Both the position numbers and the translations under genes were made by a program. A stretch of DNA of 64,000 bases from NCBI RefSeq assembly GCF_932294415.1, contig NC_065537.1:69817761-69881760 (forward strand), in the 5' to 3' direction. This document shows positions 33,683-46,768 of the stretch, piece after piece; positions within the stretch are counted from its first letter, which is position 1, and each line of letters starts with the position of its first letter. The notes beneath the pieces are model-generated. The model saw only the letters and a program-made list of their open reading frames with translations, did no database searches and was not told the DNA's origin. This DNA is from Quercus robur. Lineage: Eukaryota; Streptophyta; Magnoliopsida; Fagales; Fagaceae.

Positions 33683-34800
33683 TCAACTTTCTCTCCTTGG
33701 ATTTTTTGTTTTGCATTTAGGAAGTTGAAAATTTGGTATGCCCCCACAAAGCTCATCATTTCCCTTAATCGAAATTGCACTTGCATTCATGAAAACTCCA
33801 TTTGATGGTACCTCACCCTTAAAATGGTTGTATGATAGATTTAATAATTGCAAGAAATCAAAGCTCTCCAAAAATTTTGGAATCTTTCCAGAAACATTAT
33901 TGCTGGAAAGGTCAAAATGTTCAAGGCCTCTTAATGATTCCAAAGATGAAGGAACATCCCCTTGGAAGAAATTTCTTCTCATGGCTAGAAATTCTAGCTT
34001 TACACAACTTTTAAGAGTTGCAGGAATTTCAACAAACAACAAGTTTTTAGAAATATCCAAATGTTCTATATTTATTAAATTCCCTATTTCCATGTGAATG
34101 AAACCAGTGGATTGGTTGCCAGACAAGTCAAGGCTATTTCGTGAAAATGAGAGACCAATAACTTGCAATGATATGTTACCGCTAAGACTGTTATTAGAAA
34201 GATTAAAAATTAACAAATTTCGACATTGACTAAGACTTGAAGGGATGCTTCCTTGAAGATTATTGTAACCTATATACAACTCCAACAAATTTGTTAAATT
34301 TCCAAGAGATGAAGGAATGTTCCCAATGAAATTGTTTTGAGATAAATCCAAAAATTGTAATTTCTGAAGGTTTCCAAGTATAGAGGGAATGTTGCCTGAA
34401 AATTTGTTATTCCACATTTCTATGTCTTCCAAGTTGATCAGATTTCCTATCACACCAGGAATATTTCTAAATATTTTATTATTGTTCAAATAGAAAAAGG
34501 TAAGAGTAGTTGAGATGTTGCCAATGCATTTAGGCAACTCCCCTTCAAAGTTGTTGGTATTTATCTCCAAATCTCTTAGGTTGATGGAATTTGACAAAGA
34601 AAAGAGAAAACTCAAGTCATTTGCTCCTCCATTTCCAACAGGTTTTTGGCAATGGAAAACAACCTCAATCTCTTTAGTTTCTCTAAAGAAGGAACTTTTC
34701 CAGCCAGTTTATTCATAGCCATATTTAGTATATGTAAATTTGAGGCATTTGATATTGAAGCAAGGATAGATCCAGTAAGCAGGGATAGATTCCTATTGTC
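33683..34800 (-). pseudogene. LRR receptor-like kinase fragment (LRR part only)
   Basis: Closely similar to the middle of the full-length gene at 36.3-39.7 kb: SISNASNLHILNMAMNKLAG, then (after a one-base deletion near 34640) NDLSFLFSLSN, a run of about eleven LRRs, the ..SCVKLEFLAMRRNFFQGDVP region and the LRR-capping end ELCGGIPNFQLPKC. It then stops at 33683. No signal peptide, membrane helix or kinase is present. The 5' side breaks off near 34800 into unrelated sequence, and the 3' side abuts an LTR. It is a dead relic of a duplicated gene. Its best use is as evidence for the history of the cluster. Confidence 0.9.
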
Positions 34801-36270
34801 CATCCAGCAAGGCCCTTTTTTTCCTTGTGAAGCATTGTGGGCTAATGTGAACCCATGTAGCATGCCAACAAGCCAATTGCGTCTGTCCAATTCTCAGCCA
34901 AAATAGACTTCGTCTCCTCTGTTTAGGGCTTGAGGCTTTAAGCCCATTTTAGTTGCCCCCCCAAAAAAAGACTCTTTTAACAATAATTAATACTAGTAAA
35001 ATTCTGTAAGGCATTCATAAATTTTGAAAATAATTTGGTCTTTTTATATCACTAAGAGAATTGTTATAATAAATATTTGAACATTACTATGATTATTATC
35101 ATTTTGGTGTATTATGTCATTATCTTTTAACTATTTTTTATTAATCTCTTGTTCATTTGTGAGATTTTCATCTAACTATTTTATTATAATTTGTTCAGGT
35201 TGACGGGAAAGAATAACTACTCGTTGAGAGATTCAAAAAATAAGCTCGGATAGAAGTGCCTTTTACTAGTTAAGTTCTGGTTTTTGAGGGGTTGAATGAA
35301 ACCAACCGCGAATCACAAGTTTGCAAAAAGAACAGAGTGTATATAATCCCAAATTACCTCCAAATGCTATTCAAGATGCTTAAACATGATACATATTGAT
35401 CAACTCCAAGCAATACTAAAGCTCGATTCCAATAACTATCTTTGTAAGCATATTGACAATCACAATATTCTGAAGAAGAACATTTCCCTCAGTCAACAGA
35501 GTATTTCTAAACTTTGGCCAAACACAAGCAACTAGAGAGCTACAAATTATTTGCTTCATTGTTATATAACATAAACTTGGCCTTCAAAAGAAGTCATCAG
35601 TCTTTTGCACCTGTGGTAAAGGAAGATAAATTTTTAATTAAAAGAGTCAGGTTTTCTCTATTGTAACAAGAATTTAAAAGGATTTTCTTTAATTCATTAG
35701 CTACAATTTAGTAAATTAAGTATCAATTTTTTTTTTTACCTTTGAGAAAATTTACAACACAAGAAAGCTCATTTGTGCGAGAAATTAGGAATGTTAAATC
35801 CCATTTCATTCAATATTTATGCAATTGGCAATCCATTTACTTAGGAAAATATTTAGAATTTTCTGTATATAAATAAATAAATAAAGGATAGCAAAGTTTT
35901 TACAACAAATTACTTAACTTTTAAGTCTTTGTAATGTCAACAATTCAGTACTTATAGAAACAATTTAAGCTTATGTCATTGATAGAGACCTCTGTCTAGG
36001 GTAATAGGATGTTAGCTAGTTCCTTGTAATCTCAATCACTCCAATAGTGGAAATCAACCAAATGAAAATACACATGTTTAGGTATTATAGAAAAGTAATT
36101 GGGCTCATTGCCAATACTTTGTATAGTAGAATGAGTTTATAGAATCTCAATGGGTTCTAATCTCCATAGGATTCCCTCGCACCCTCTTCCCTAATATACT
36201 TGGACTGGCCTTATTATCGTTAGATCATATGGTTTGGTAGATACGTTATCAAATTAAATCTACCAAAGAT
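34801..36270. other. Intergenic; 35.3-36.2 kb is homologous to 61.5-62.4 kb
   Basis: Blocks such as AATTACCTCCAAATGC, GATAAATTTTTAATTA, ACCTTTGAGAAAATT, GGAATTGGCAATCCATTTAC-type and CAATAGTGGAAATCAACC occur in the same order downstream of both minus-strand receptor kinase genes. The duplication unit therefore reaches about 1 kb beyond the coding region. No other gene was seen. Confidence 0.6.
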
Positions 36271-39200
36271 TTAAAAAAAAATATATATATATATATATAC
36301 CTGTTGCTTGTACTCTGTCTGAGTAGTGTGTATACGGGTTCTAAGAAAGTTTTGCCGAATTGAAAGCAACTCAACTACAACAGCACTGATATTCATCCTT
36401 TCTCTTGAAATTTCAGTGGAACAAGCAACTCCCATTCCAAGTATCAAAATTAAGCATTCATGAACTTTGGAACTTCCATTTTGATTCCCATTACAAGTGT
36501 CATTGATCCTTCTTTCTCCCTTTTGTCTTTCCCCGAGAACAGCAGGATCTATAATGTCAATTATTTGTTCCGGCAAAGTTTCTTTGACAAAGCCACGAAG
36601 ACTTAAGCTATCGTGGAACATGTTATCCGTTGGTCTTTTTCCAGTGAAAATCTCTAATAATAATATACCGTAACTATAAACGTCACCATATATTGATACC
36701 TCATTTCCCATTCCATATTCTGCAATTGCACATAACATATATTGTAATCGGCATACTTTCAAAACATCAAAAATGGGAAATAAAATTTTTTAGAAGATTT
36801 AAAAGAATGTTTTCAATGGCATAAAAAAAAATAAAGATATCTAGAAATTTTTGATATAATACTTTCTATCTTTTGTATACAATACATCCTTATTAAAACC
36901 ATATTTTCAAGCTTAAAACTATAGTAGAAGATATGGAAAAAGGAAAGCAATTAAATTTAAGAAATGGAAAATAAATTTACCTGGAGGAGTATAACCAATC
37001 GTTCCTCTAACCCCAATGGAGCTTATTTGATTAGTAGAAGAATCTTGGATAATATCATGAAGGAATCTTGCCAAGCCGAAATCACTTACATGTCCAACCA
37101 TTTCATCATCGAGAAGAACATTGCTAGGCTTGAGGTCACAATGAACAATTGGTGTTTCACAATGATAATGAAGATATTCCAATGCACTAGCAACATCAAT
37201 AGCGATATTCAATCTTTGAAGAAAACTCAACTTTCTTGGTTTCTCAAGAGCATCATTTGTTCTTGGAGTTGGATGTAACCACTCATCTAGGTTGCCATTT
37301 CCCAAGAACTCGTATACCAAAGCCTTAAAATCATGACCTTGATTGTCAATGCTTGAACATGCTGTGAGCAACTGTACAAGATTTCGATGTCTGATGTTTC
37401 TTAGAACCTCACACTCGACTTTGAAACTTTGGGAAGCTCCATGGCGCCCAAGGTTCAACACCTTGATAGCAACTGCATGTCTATATTGATCAAGAGTTCC
37501 TTTATACACTGACCCAAAACTACCCACACCAATTAGATTATCAAAAGAAAATCTATTAGTAGCATTCAGGAGACTTTGGTAAGATACATTCAAAAATAAA
37601 TTTATTGAATCACTTGAGGTATTTTCTCTCTTTTTTTTCCTTGAAGAACATAGAAATAAAAACGATAGAACCAAAGTTACTCCAAGAAGCCCGAAGAGTA
37701 TAAAGATTATTCGCTTCAACATAAGATTCAACTTGCTCTTCTTGGATTTTTTATTGTTGCAGTTAGGAAGTTGAAACTTTGGTATGCCCCCACAAAGCTT
37801 ACCATTTCCCTTAATCGAAGTTGCACTTGCATTCTTGAAAACTCCATTTGTTGGTACCTCACCCTCAAAATGGTTGTACGAGAGATTCAATAATTTCAAG
37901 AAATCAAAACTCTCCAAAAATTTCGGAATCATGCCAGAAAAATTATTGTTAGAAAGGTCTAAATGTTCAAGACCTCTTAATGATTTCCAAGATGAAGGAA
38001 CAACCCCTTGGAAAAAGTTTCTTCTCATGGCTAGAAATTCTAGCTTTACACAACATGCAAGACGTTCTGGTATTTTACCAGACAACATATTTTCAGAAGT
38101 ATCCAAATGTTCTAAATTTTTCAAATTTCCTATTTCCATGGGAAGGACACCAGTGAAACGGTTGCCAGACAAGTCAAGGCTATTTGGTGAAAATGAGAGA
38201 CCAATAACTTGCGAGGATATGATACCGCTAAGATTATTATGGGGAAGATGAAAAGTTATCAAATTTTGGCATTGACTTAGACTTGAAGGGATGCTTCCCT
38301 GAAGATTATTGTCTCCTAAATACAACTCCAACAAATTTGTTAAATTTCCAAAAGAGGATGGAATGTTCCCAATGAAATTGTTTTGAGATAAATCCAGAAA
38401 TTGTAATTTCTGAAGGTTTCCAAGTATAGAGGGGATGTTACCTGAAAATTTATTGTTCCACATTTCTATATCCTCCAGATTGATCAGATTCCCTATAACA
38501 CTAGGAATATTTCCGGATATTTTATTATTATTCAAATAGAAAAAGGTAAGACTAGTTGAGATGTTGCCAATACATTTAGGCAACTCCCCCCCAAAGTTGT
38601 TGGTATTTATCTCCAAATCTCTTAGGTTGGTAGCATTTGACAAAGAACAGAGAAAACTCAAGTCATTTGCTCCTCCATTTCCAAGCTGGTTTTCGGCAAT
38701 GGAAAACAACCTCACTCTATTTAGCTTCTCTAAAGAAGGAACTTTTCCAGTTAGTTTATTCTCGGCCAAATTTAGTATATGTAAATTCGAGGCACTAGAT
38801 ATTGAAATAGGGATAGATCCAATAAACTGGTTGTTACTGATGGTAAATGTTTCTAAATTTGGTAGAGTGATACCTATGTCCGATGGAAGATGCCCTTGGA
38901 TTTGGTTAACTGCTACATCAATCTTTGTTATTGAAGAGATATTGAAGAATAAGGGAGGAATTGTACCAGACAACCTATTTGAACCCACAGCAAAGATTTT
39001 AAGTTTGGTCAATTGGCCAAAAGAATCAGGGATACTCCCACCCAGGTTATTATATGCTGCACAAAAACCTTCTAGAGATGATAGGTTTCCAAAAGAAGGT
39101 GGGATAATCCCCGTCAAAACATTTTTATGAATAGCAAAGATTCGGAGCTTTGACAAGGTGCCAAGCTCTGTGGGGATTTCTCCAACCAGATTATTAGTAG

Positions 39201-39687
39201 CCGCATTAAACACTCTGAGTTTGGCACAACTGGATAAATTGCTAGGAATTGTTCCACCTATTGTGTTATTGTTCAATAGCAAGACTTCTAGTCTGTGCAA
39301 ACGACCAATTTCTGGAGGAATTTCATTATAAAAGCTATTGTTTTCAAGGTTTAGCTTCCACAAAAAACTTAAATTTCCAACATTTGGGGATATAGAGCCT
39401 ACCAGTTTTTGAGATTGCAGGTTCAACACAGTGACCCTTCGATGTTGACGACCACAGGAAACACCTTTCCATTGGCAAAAGTGGATGCTATCATTCCAAG
39501 AGCTCATGACCCCCAGAGGATCTTTACTAATCTTGGCCTTGAAGTCGAGCAATGCCAACCGGTCTGTCTCATTATTCTTACCAAGCACAGAGGTGAAAAA
39601 AAAGCCAAAGCAGCAGAGAAGGATGAACGTGTGCATGGAAAAAGATGATGATGGTGGAGCTGAAATCAGGTGTGAACTAGGCCCCAT
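36271..39687 (-). CDS. LRR receptor-like protein kinase, Xa21/EFR-like (subfamily XII), apparently intact
   Basis: Two coding exons, 39687-36981 and 36719-36271, give about 1051 residues. A signal peptide (MHTFILLCCFGFFFTSVLG, ending near residue 36) is followed by LRRNT (NETDRLALLDFKAKI...WNDSIHFCQW), about 22 LRRs, the cap LCGGIPKFQLPNC, a membrane helix (IIFILFGLLGVTLVLSFLFL) and a Ser/Thr kinase: GVGSFGSVYKG, VAIKV, IVHCDLKPSN, DFGLA and GTIGYTPPEYG, with the intron inside the Pro-Glu junction. HCD replaces HRD, which places it among non-RD kinases, the class common in pattern-recognition immune receptors. It should sit in the plasma membrane and sense an extracellular ligand; the ligand is unknown. 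The start matches the paralogue at 48247 and has a TATA box 115 bp upstream. The C-terminal YIYIYIFF is read from a TA repeat just after a CAACAG/GTATAT donor, so the true end may be in a further exon. Confidence 0.93.
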
Positions 39688-39799
39688 GAAATGTGGTTGA
39701 AAAGGCTTTTGTTTAACTAAGACATCAGTTTATCAAATTTTGAGATGGATGTGTGTGTATATGGTTGTTTCGCTGCTTTTGCAGCTGAAAAAGAAGCAA

Positions 39800-39807
39800 A
39801 TTTATAG
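39800..39807 (-). promoter_or_regulatory. TATA box of the 36.3-39.7 kb receptor kinase
   Basis: CTATAAAT on the minus strand, followed by TTGCTTCTTTTTCAGCTGC. The paralogue at 48 kb has CTATATATTTGCTTCTTCTT and TAGCTGC at the equivalent position, so the promoter core is conserved between the copies. Confidence 0.6.
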
Positions 39808-40873
39808 CAAGGGAAAGAAGACAAGTAGTCCAAGAAATAGTAATGTTCGGACCCACTTCTAAATTGAATAAAAGAACCAAACAAATAACCGTGTGGGACA
39901 ATATTAGAGACCGTAAGGAACCGCGTGGACAATAATAAATAATTAGGTATATCAAACTGTGGTTCTAGAAATGTATGTTAGAGAAAATTCTATTCTTTAA
40001 AACAATATCATTGTAATTATTTTAGAACAAAATTTAACTACAAAATTAGTTGTAATATAAAATGACAACTTTACTTAATAAAATAAAGTGATGACATGTT
40101 AGAGTTTTGACCACCCTATCAAAGTGACTAAAAGCAATAACTTTAAATTTCAATGTCTAAAATCATTCATGGTCTAAAATTTAGGAAGCAAATGATGCAT
40201 TTAAAAGGTAATTTTTTTAGGTAACACAGTTCAAATCAATAAAAGTCCTACTTATGAGTGGAGCCAATACACAGGATTCTGTCATTCATGCATGGGGCCA
40301 TGTTTTATGCCCAAATTACACTCACAACTTTCTGGTCTGAGTCGACCAATCCTGACTTCCATGCATCGTAAGATTGGTTCATGCATGGGGCCATTAAGAG
40401 AAAAAAAGAGAGAACCACAAAGACCATGGACCATGTCAATGTTTCACCCAAGTATTTAAACACGGAAAACTTCAACCAATTCTGATTCAATTAGATGGAC
40501 TTTAAGAATAATTAGTTGTTTTGAGAATAAACACAGATAAATAAAGAGGGAGAAAGAGATTTCTGATAAACTTTATATACATGCAATTTATAATTTTACC
40601 ATACAATAATGAGTAGGTTATAGAATTTAGAAGCTTTTGAAATTTACAGCTGCTATTTGAAGGTTACATTATTTGAATTAATTGGATTCATCCAAACGCA
40701 AAATACTTTTATTATGTCATCTTTGATCGCATAAGATTTTTAACATCTAAAATTCCTTTATCAATTTGATTACTAAAAACGTGAAACAACTTCAAAGCAT
40801 TGTATCACTGTTATTTGTCAAATACTATAAAATAATAATGATCAATTAAAGCTCTCTGTCACAAAAATTCTAT
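39808..40873. other. Intergenic upstream region
   Basis: Nothing coding. GACCAATCCTGACTTCCATG ... GTAAGATTGGTTCATGCATG near 40344-40390 recurs near 59050-59095, a diverged shared block containing the inverted words CCAATC and GATTGG. Confidence 0.5.
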
Positions 40874-43497
40874 GAGTGCATTTGGTTGGAGTAAAAGGTG
40901 GGTGGATGGAAAATAAACAAGAGAAAAGTATAGAGAAAATGGTTGGAGTTACTGTTTGGTTGAGGAGGAAAAATGGAAGAGATTTTGGTGAAGCCTAGGA
41001 GGTTTCTCTCTTAATTCACCTAAACATAATCTCCCCAAATTGGGGAGAAAATAGGAGAAAAAAGGGGAACAAAATCTTTGGACAAAAATGCCCTTCTAAC
41101 TATGCTTAAATGGTTCTTTTTGTTCTTTTCATTTTCTTCATTTTCCTATTTCCGTTTTATGTGTTTCGTCTATTTGTTCTTCTTCTACTACTTTTCGTTG
41201 TTCCCTTCTTCTTCTTTCATTTCTTTTTTCTTTTTCCTTCATCTTTCTTGTGCGCGTGTGTTCATATCTTTTTCTTTTTCTTTTTTTGGACTACTTATCA
41301 TTCCTTATTTTTCATTCTTTTTTTTTTCTTATATATCTTGGGTTATTGTGTGCATCTCTTTTTTTTTTTTTTTTTTTTTTTTTAATGAAGTTCTCATTTA
41401 CGTGCAATTTTTTAATAAAAATATAATGTATGTGTTTTTTTTTTTTTTTTTTTTTTTATCTAATAAAGGTATATGAATAAATTTATATAAACTCTATTTT
41501 CTATTCTTCCTTTTTTTTTTTTTTTTTCTCAATCAAACAAAATTTTTTTTCATCCCTCTAATTTTCCACACCCAACAAAACACAAAGGAGAAAAAAGAGG
41601 AACAAAATCTTTGGACAAAAATGCCCTTCTAACTATGCTTAAATGGTTCTTTTTGTTCTTCTCATTTTCTTCATTTTCCCATTTCTGTTTTATGTTTTCG
41701 TCTATTTGTTCTTCTTCTACTACTTTTCGTTGTTCCCTTCTTCTTCTTTCATTTCTTTTTTCTTTTTTCTTCATCTTTCTTGTGCGCGTGTGTTCATATC
41801 TTTTGTTTATCTTTTTTTTTTTTTTTTTTTTTTTTGGGGGGGGGACTACTTGTCATTCCTTTTTTTTTTCTTATATATTTTGGGTTATTGTGTGCGTCTC
41901 TTTTTTTTTTTTTTTTTTTTTTAATGAAGTTCTCATTTATGCGCAATTTTTTAATAAAAATATAATGTATGTTTTTTTTTTTTAATCTAATAGAGGTATA
42001 TGAGTAAATTTATATAAACTCTATTTTCTATTCTTCCTTTTTTTATTCTTTAATCAAACAAAAAAGTTTTTCATCCCTCTAATTTTCCACTCCCAACAAA
42101 ACACAAAGGAGAAAAAGAGGAACAAAATCTTTGGACAAAAATGCCCTTCTAACTATGCTTAAATGGTTCTTTTTGTTCTTTTCATTTTCTTCATTTTCCT
42201 ATTTCTGTTTTATGTTTTCGTCTATTTGTTCTTCTTCTACTACTTTTCGTTGTTCTCTTCTTCTTCTTTCATTTCATTTTTCTTTTTCCTTCATCTTTCT
42301 TGTGCGCGTGTGTTCATATCTTTTGTTTGTCTTTTTTTTTTTTTTTTTTTTTGGGACTACTTATCATTCCTTATTTTTCATTCTTTTTTTTTTCTTATAT
42401 ATTTTGGATTATTGTGTGCATCTCTTTTTTTTATTTTTATTGAAGTTCTCATTTATGCACAATTTTGTAATAAAAATATAATATATGTGTTTTTTTTTTA
42501 ATCTAATAGAGGTTGTAAGGACTAGATTTTGTTCTTAGCTCAAATGATGTATGGACTCAGGCCCAAAAAGCCCAAAACAATAAATTTGTAGAGAGTGGGT
42601 TGGAAAACTGGGCTAAAATGAGTTGGATGACAAATAAAGTGGGTTCAAATGATAAGAATAGAAATATAGATTGATTTAAACTAAAGGAAATCGTCCTCGG
42701 CACAGTCCGAGGAGATCAATTCTTATGTATTTCTCTTAAGTTTGATTACAAGTTAGTTTCCTAATTGCTACAATGTTTCTCTCTTCATCTCTCCATCTCT
42801 CTCTCTCCCATTGCCCTCTTCTTTCTTTATACTATCTTTCCCTTTCATCTCTACCCTTCACGTGCAGACCAGATGGTTGGTCTTGATACTTGTTCCATCT
42901 GCACCTTCCTGAAGTCTTTAGTTGTAAGGCTGAAAAACCATTGTTTAGGTATCACTTCCTCATTAATGTGGCCAGAGAGTTAGCTGCAAAACATTTAATG
43001 CGGTGGTAACAGCTTTCTCTTGAGATATTTCATGGTCTGCTTTTGTCTTGTTCCTTCTAGATACTTATTCGCATCAATGGAATCGTCTAGGACGTTGCTC
43101 TTGGTGTCAGGCCATACATTCTGACCTCGACTTTACTTAGCCGAGGAAGTATTTATCCTAGGACCGTCTCCTTAGTTGATCGTGGTCAGACTTCAACTAT
43201 TCACTTACCAATATGGACTCTTATAAAGATATTTACCCATCCTCAGACGACTTAATGTCCTCGGATTGGGCCCCTGGCCTAATATACTTTACAGATACCT
43301 TCCTCTGGGCCTACCACCCCTACAAAAGTACATGAGTAAATTAATATAAACTCTATTTTCTATTTTTCCTTTTTTTTCTCAATCAAATAAATTTTTTTTT
43401 CATCCCTCTAATTTTCCACCCCCAACAAAACACAAATGAGAAAAACTAAAATATTTTCGAACCTCATACTTTTTCATCCTCCAACCAAATGGACCCT
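40874..43497. mobile_element. TIR element with three internal ~525-bp tandem copies
   Basis: Left end GAGTGCATTTGGTTGGAG and right end (reverse) GGGTCCATTTGGTTGGAG form terminal inverted repeats. Inside, GAGGAACAAAATCTTTGGAC-AAAAATGCCC starts three successive pyrimidine-rich copies near 41055, 41587 and 42106 (spacing about 532 and 519). Each has long T-runs, TGTGCGCGTGTGTTCATATC and TTTATATAAACTCTATTTTC. The open frames in it are poly-Phe/Ser artefacts of the T-runs. No transposase is present, so it is non-autonomous. Superfamily not assigned. Confidence 0.7.
42514..43324. mobile_element. Solo LTR nested in the third tandem copy
   Basis: TGTAAGGACTAGATTTTG at 42514 to GGGCCTACCACCCCTACA at 43324, 811 bp with TG...CA ends. 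It interrupts the phrase AATAGAGGT-A-ATGAGTAAAT that is continuous in the two preceding copies. Flanks GAGGT and AAAGT are a diverged 5-bp target duplication. The interior has GTCCTCGGCACAGTCCGAGG, an inverted repeat around CCTCGG. Confidence 0.75.
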
Positions 43498-44058
43498 AAA
43501 AGACTTTGTGTAAGTTTGTGGGTTTTTTTTTTTTTTTTTCCAAGACTTGAATATATAATCTGGGCTTGGGATATTGGTTGTCCATTAGCCCATGTTGTCC
43601 ATCTAGCAAAGCCCATATAACGATAGTGATACTAGAGTTTTAAACTGGGTTTATAATACATTACATAATCAAAATATAACTACAAAAATGCCTAACATTT
43701 GTAGTTGCAGACTGGAGTTATGAACAACAGACACTAAACACACACGACCAATGTCGGATAAATATTCCTTTTTTTGTTTTTAGTAAATAGTAATACTTAT
43801 TAGAACACACATGAAAATAGTTATACTAATGTACTCTAGTTATGTAATGTATTATAAACCCAGTTCAAAAGTTTTTATATTTGAAATTTTATCTTTAGAC
43901 AAAAATAAATAAATAAAAGAGATAAAAAAATCATATTATATAAAAACTTTCTATACATTACTCAGGTTACTGACTAGTTATATATAGTACAGTGTGCACC
44001 TAGAATTATCATTAACCCACCAAATATGAATTTTTATTAAACGAAAACATACATAAAA
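43498..44058. other. Intergenic, nothing recognised
   Basis: A T-run near 43522-43540 and AT-rich sequence only. Confidence 0.4.
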
Positions 44059-46250
44059 TGAGATTGTCATTTTTAAGAGATTCTTTTTTATTTACTAGTA
44101 GAGGGTGAAGGGATTAGAAATTTGAAACCCTACATGTACATAACGAAATAAGTCCCTCAACATTAATAAGTTGATTTACAAAACTCTGGACACAGTAGAC
44201 CCCTTAACATTATTATAATAATCAATGACCTAAGTTGTGAGTCTTTACTCAAAGCTATTGCTTAAAAAAGTCTTTACTCAAATCAATGACTATAATGTTC
44301 TTTTACCAAAGTTAATGCTCCATAATACTAATATTTACCAATTTTCCAAAACCTCCACTACTAGATTCCCCTATCTGAGCCCAAGCTTCAATTATTCTAA
44401 CGTTGAAGGTTGACACACTTCAGCCCTTTCAAATTACCGCACTGGCAATTGTTCACTGGTACAGGTACACCATTTTCAAATTACTCAAGATAGTTTGACG
44501 TTGCCTCATACGCCAACTTAAAAGTTTATAGGATTTTCATGATATTTCATGAGTAATGAGTGGAATAATCTATCCAAAATTAACATGATTTCCATTCATT
44601 ATATGATTTTTATTTCTATAATGAGTATCTAACTGAATTTTACCCCCAAATAATACTTGCAATTTTGTAGAGGGTCTGAACATCACTCAAATTCCTGCAC
44701 TAATTTTACCTCTCTTGATGCAGGATGCAAAAACGTCAAGAAGTAGAACACGTCTACTTCTAAAAAAACAGAAACAAAACACGTTTGTTTTTTAAAATAA
44801 CCTCAAATCTAAAGGGATCTTTGAACCCACAAAGGTTTTTGAATCCATAAGGAGAAAAGGTTTGGAATCCTCTAAAAATTAGAAAGACAAAAGTTTGAAT
44901 TTTACTGATTGAATAATTGTTAAAAAAATGTTTACACACTTAGGGGTCTATTTAAGGGTTTCGTAAAACTTCACAGACTAGAAAATATATTCTAAAATAA
45001 CTCCTAATTAATACTTAACTATAACAAGAACCAAATTTGATCTAAAAAACATTAAAGACACCTAAAAACAAGGAAAGAAATGCCATAAACCTAAAATAAC
45101 GAAAATTGCATAAAAATACAAAATATAACAAATTACAGAAATTAATTTGAAGATTCTATCCTACATCAAACCCCTCCACTTAAAACAAACTCATCCTCGA
45201 GTTAAGGGTTGAAATCTTAAATCTCGAATTAACAGAAACAAAACACGTTTGTTTTTTAAAATAACCTTGAATCTACAAGGGATCTTTGAACCCACAAGGG
45301 TTTTTGAATCCATAAGGAGAAAAGGTTTGGAATCCTCTAGAAATTAGAAAGACAAAAGTTTGAATTTTACTGATTGAATAATTGTTAAAAAAATGTTTAC
45401 ACACTTAGGGGTCTATTTAAGGGTTTCGTAAAACTTCACAGACTAGAAAATATATTCTAAAATAACTCCTAATTAATACTTAATTATAACAAGAACCAAA
45501 TTTGATCTAAAAAATATTAAAGACACCTAAAAATAAGGAAAGAAATGCCATAAACCTAAAATAACGAAAATTGCATAAAAATACAAAATATAACAAATTA
45601 TAGAAATTAATTTGAAGATTCTATCCTACATCAAACCCCTCCACTTAAAACAAACTTGTCCTTGAGTTAAGGGTTGAAATCTTAAATCTTTCATGCCCAA
45701 AGAACAAATAGTTTGAATGTTTGAGGCCCTTGATCTTCTTTCCATATTTGCAACTCATCAATGGAATAAACAAATCAACTTGAATTTTTGTTTCCTTGGT
45801 TTTTATGTAATTGAAGAGATTTACCAAATAAGAACTAACAATCGAATTAACTCTGTCAACCCCAATAAAATCAATAAACTTTGGTGTATTGCTTACCACC
45901 AAAATAAAAGGATCTTGAAATTGACAATCATATGATTTCATTTCATTGAGATCCTTGAAATTTTCCTTTTCAATTTCTTCTTCAATGGTCTCTACGGCAT
46001 GATGTATAATAATCCAGTTCTCAAATCCCCTTCTTTCATATTATTCACAAACACAAAATTCCCTTTCTTCATAAAAAATTTAAAAGTTTAGTGGAGGAAA
46101 GCTTAGCAAGGGTCATTGAAATTAATTTTGGTAGCAAAGATTTCAAGCATATCTAGATTACCCTCTGCAACAGTGGGAATAGTGATAATATCTTCCATCC
46201 GTGTCACTTTGAATGATCGTTCAAAGAAAATATTGGGACATCTATTACGT
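44059..46250 (-). mobile_element. Truncated LTR retrotransposon: full 3' LTR, second pol end, partial LTR, internal region
   Basis: A full LTR at 44059-45165 (about 98% like 32524-33631) is preceded on the minus strand by polypurine AAGTGGAGGGG and a coding end reading RFKISTLNSRMSLF. Next comes a partial LTR (45630-45232, equal to about 33631-33232) with its own polypurine tract and coding end RFKISTLNSRTSLF. The coding frame extends to 45941 (MKSYDCQFQDPFILVVSNTP) and more degraded retroelement sequence to about 46250. The 45231 junction joins the middle of one LTR to a second pol end. That points to recombination between two copies. Confidence 0.75.
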
Positions 46251-46346
46251 TAGCTGAATGAGTAATAGACCGAGGAATATTGTTCAGTGAATAAAAAACA
46301 AGGAAAAAAGATGTGGGGGTTGGAAATTCAAATGATTAAGATTCTT

Positions 46347-46768
46347 CATAGTGAGATCTCTCATGGTACACCTGTGATAGCGAGAAACCGAAGCCAGACT
46401 TATAGCATGAAAAAGAAGACCTGTCCTTGTTACACCAACTCCGCTACAGATTAGAATCATTAGATGACACACCTGTAAGGAAGAAGCTAGAGAACTTATG
46501 GGCATGACAAAGAAGACCTCTTGTTACAGCAACTCTTGATTACATGACACACCTGTCATAGTGAGATCTCTCATGGTACACCTGTGATAGCGAGAAACCG
46601 AAGCCAGACTTATAGCATGAAAAAGAAGACCTGTCCTTGTTACACCAACTCCGCTACAGATTAGAATCATTAGATGACACACCTGTAAGGAAGAAGCTAG
46701 AGAACTTATGGGCATGACAAAGAAGAACTCTTGTTACAACAACTCTTGATTACATGACACACCTGTAA
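46347..46768. repeat. 210-bp tandem duplication
   Basis: CATAGTGAGATCTCTCATGG starts both 46347 and 46557, and the units are almost identical through GATTACATGACACACCTGT. Related, diverged sequence lies at 47230-47330 and 58780-58930. Confidence 0.92.

Noticed and set aside
37784..39130. Long plus-strand frames opposite the receptor kinase
   Set aside because: Antisense shadows of the LRR coding exon.
41078..42501. Several open frames of 90-130 codons rich in Phe and Ser
   Set aside because: They are translations of T-runs and pyrimidine repeats in tandem copies, with no codon structure or conserved motif.
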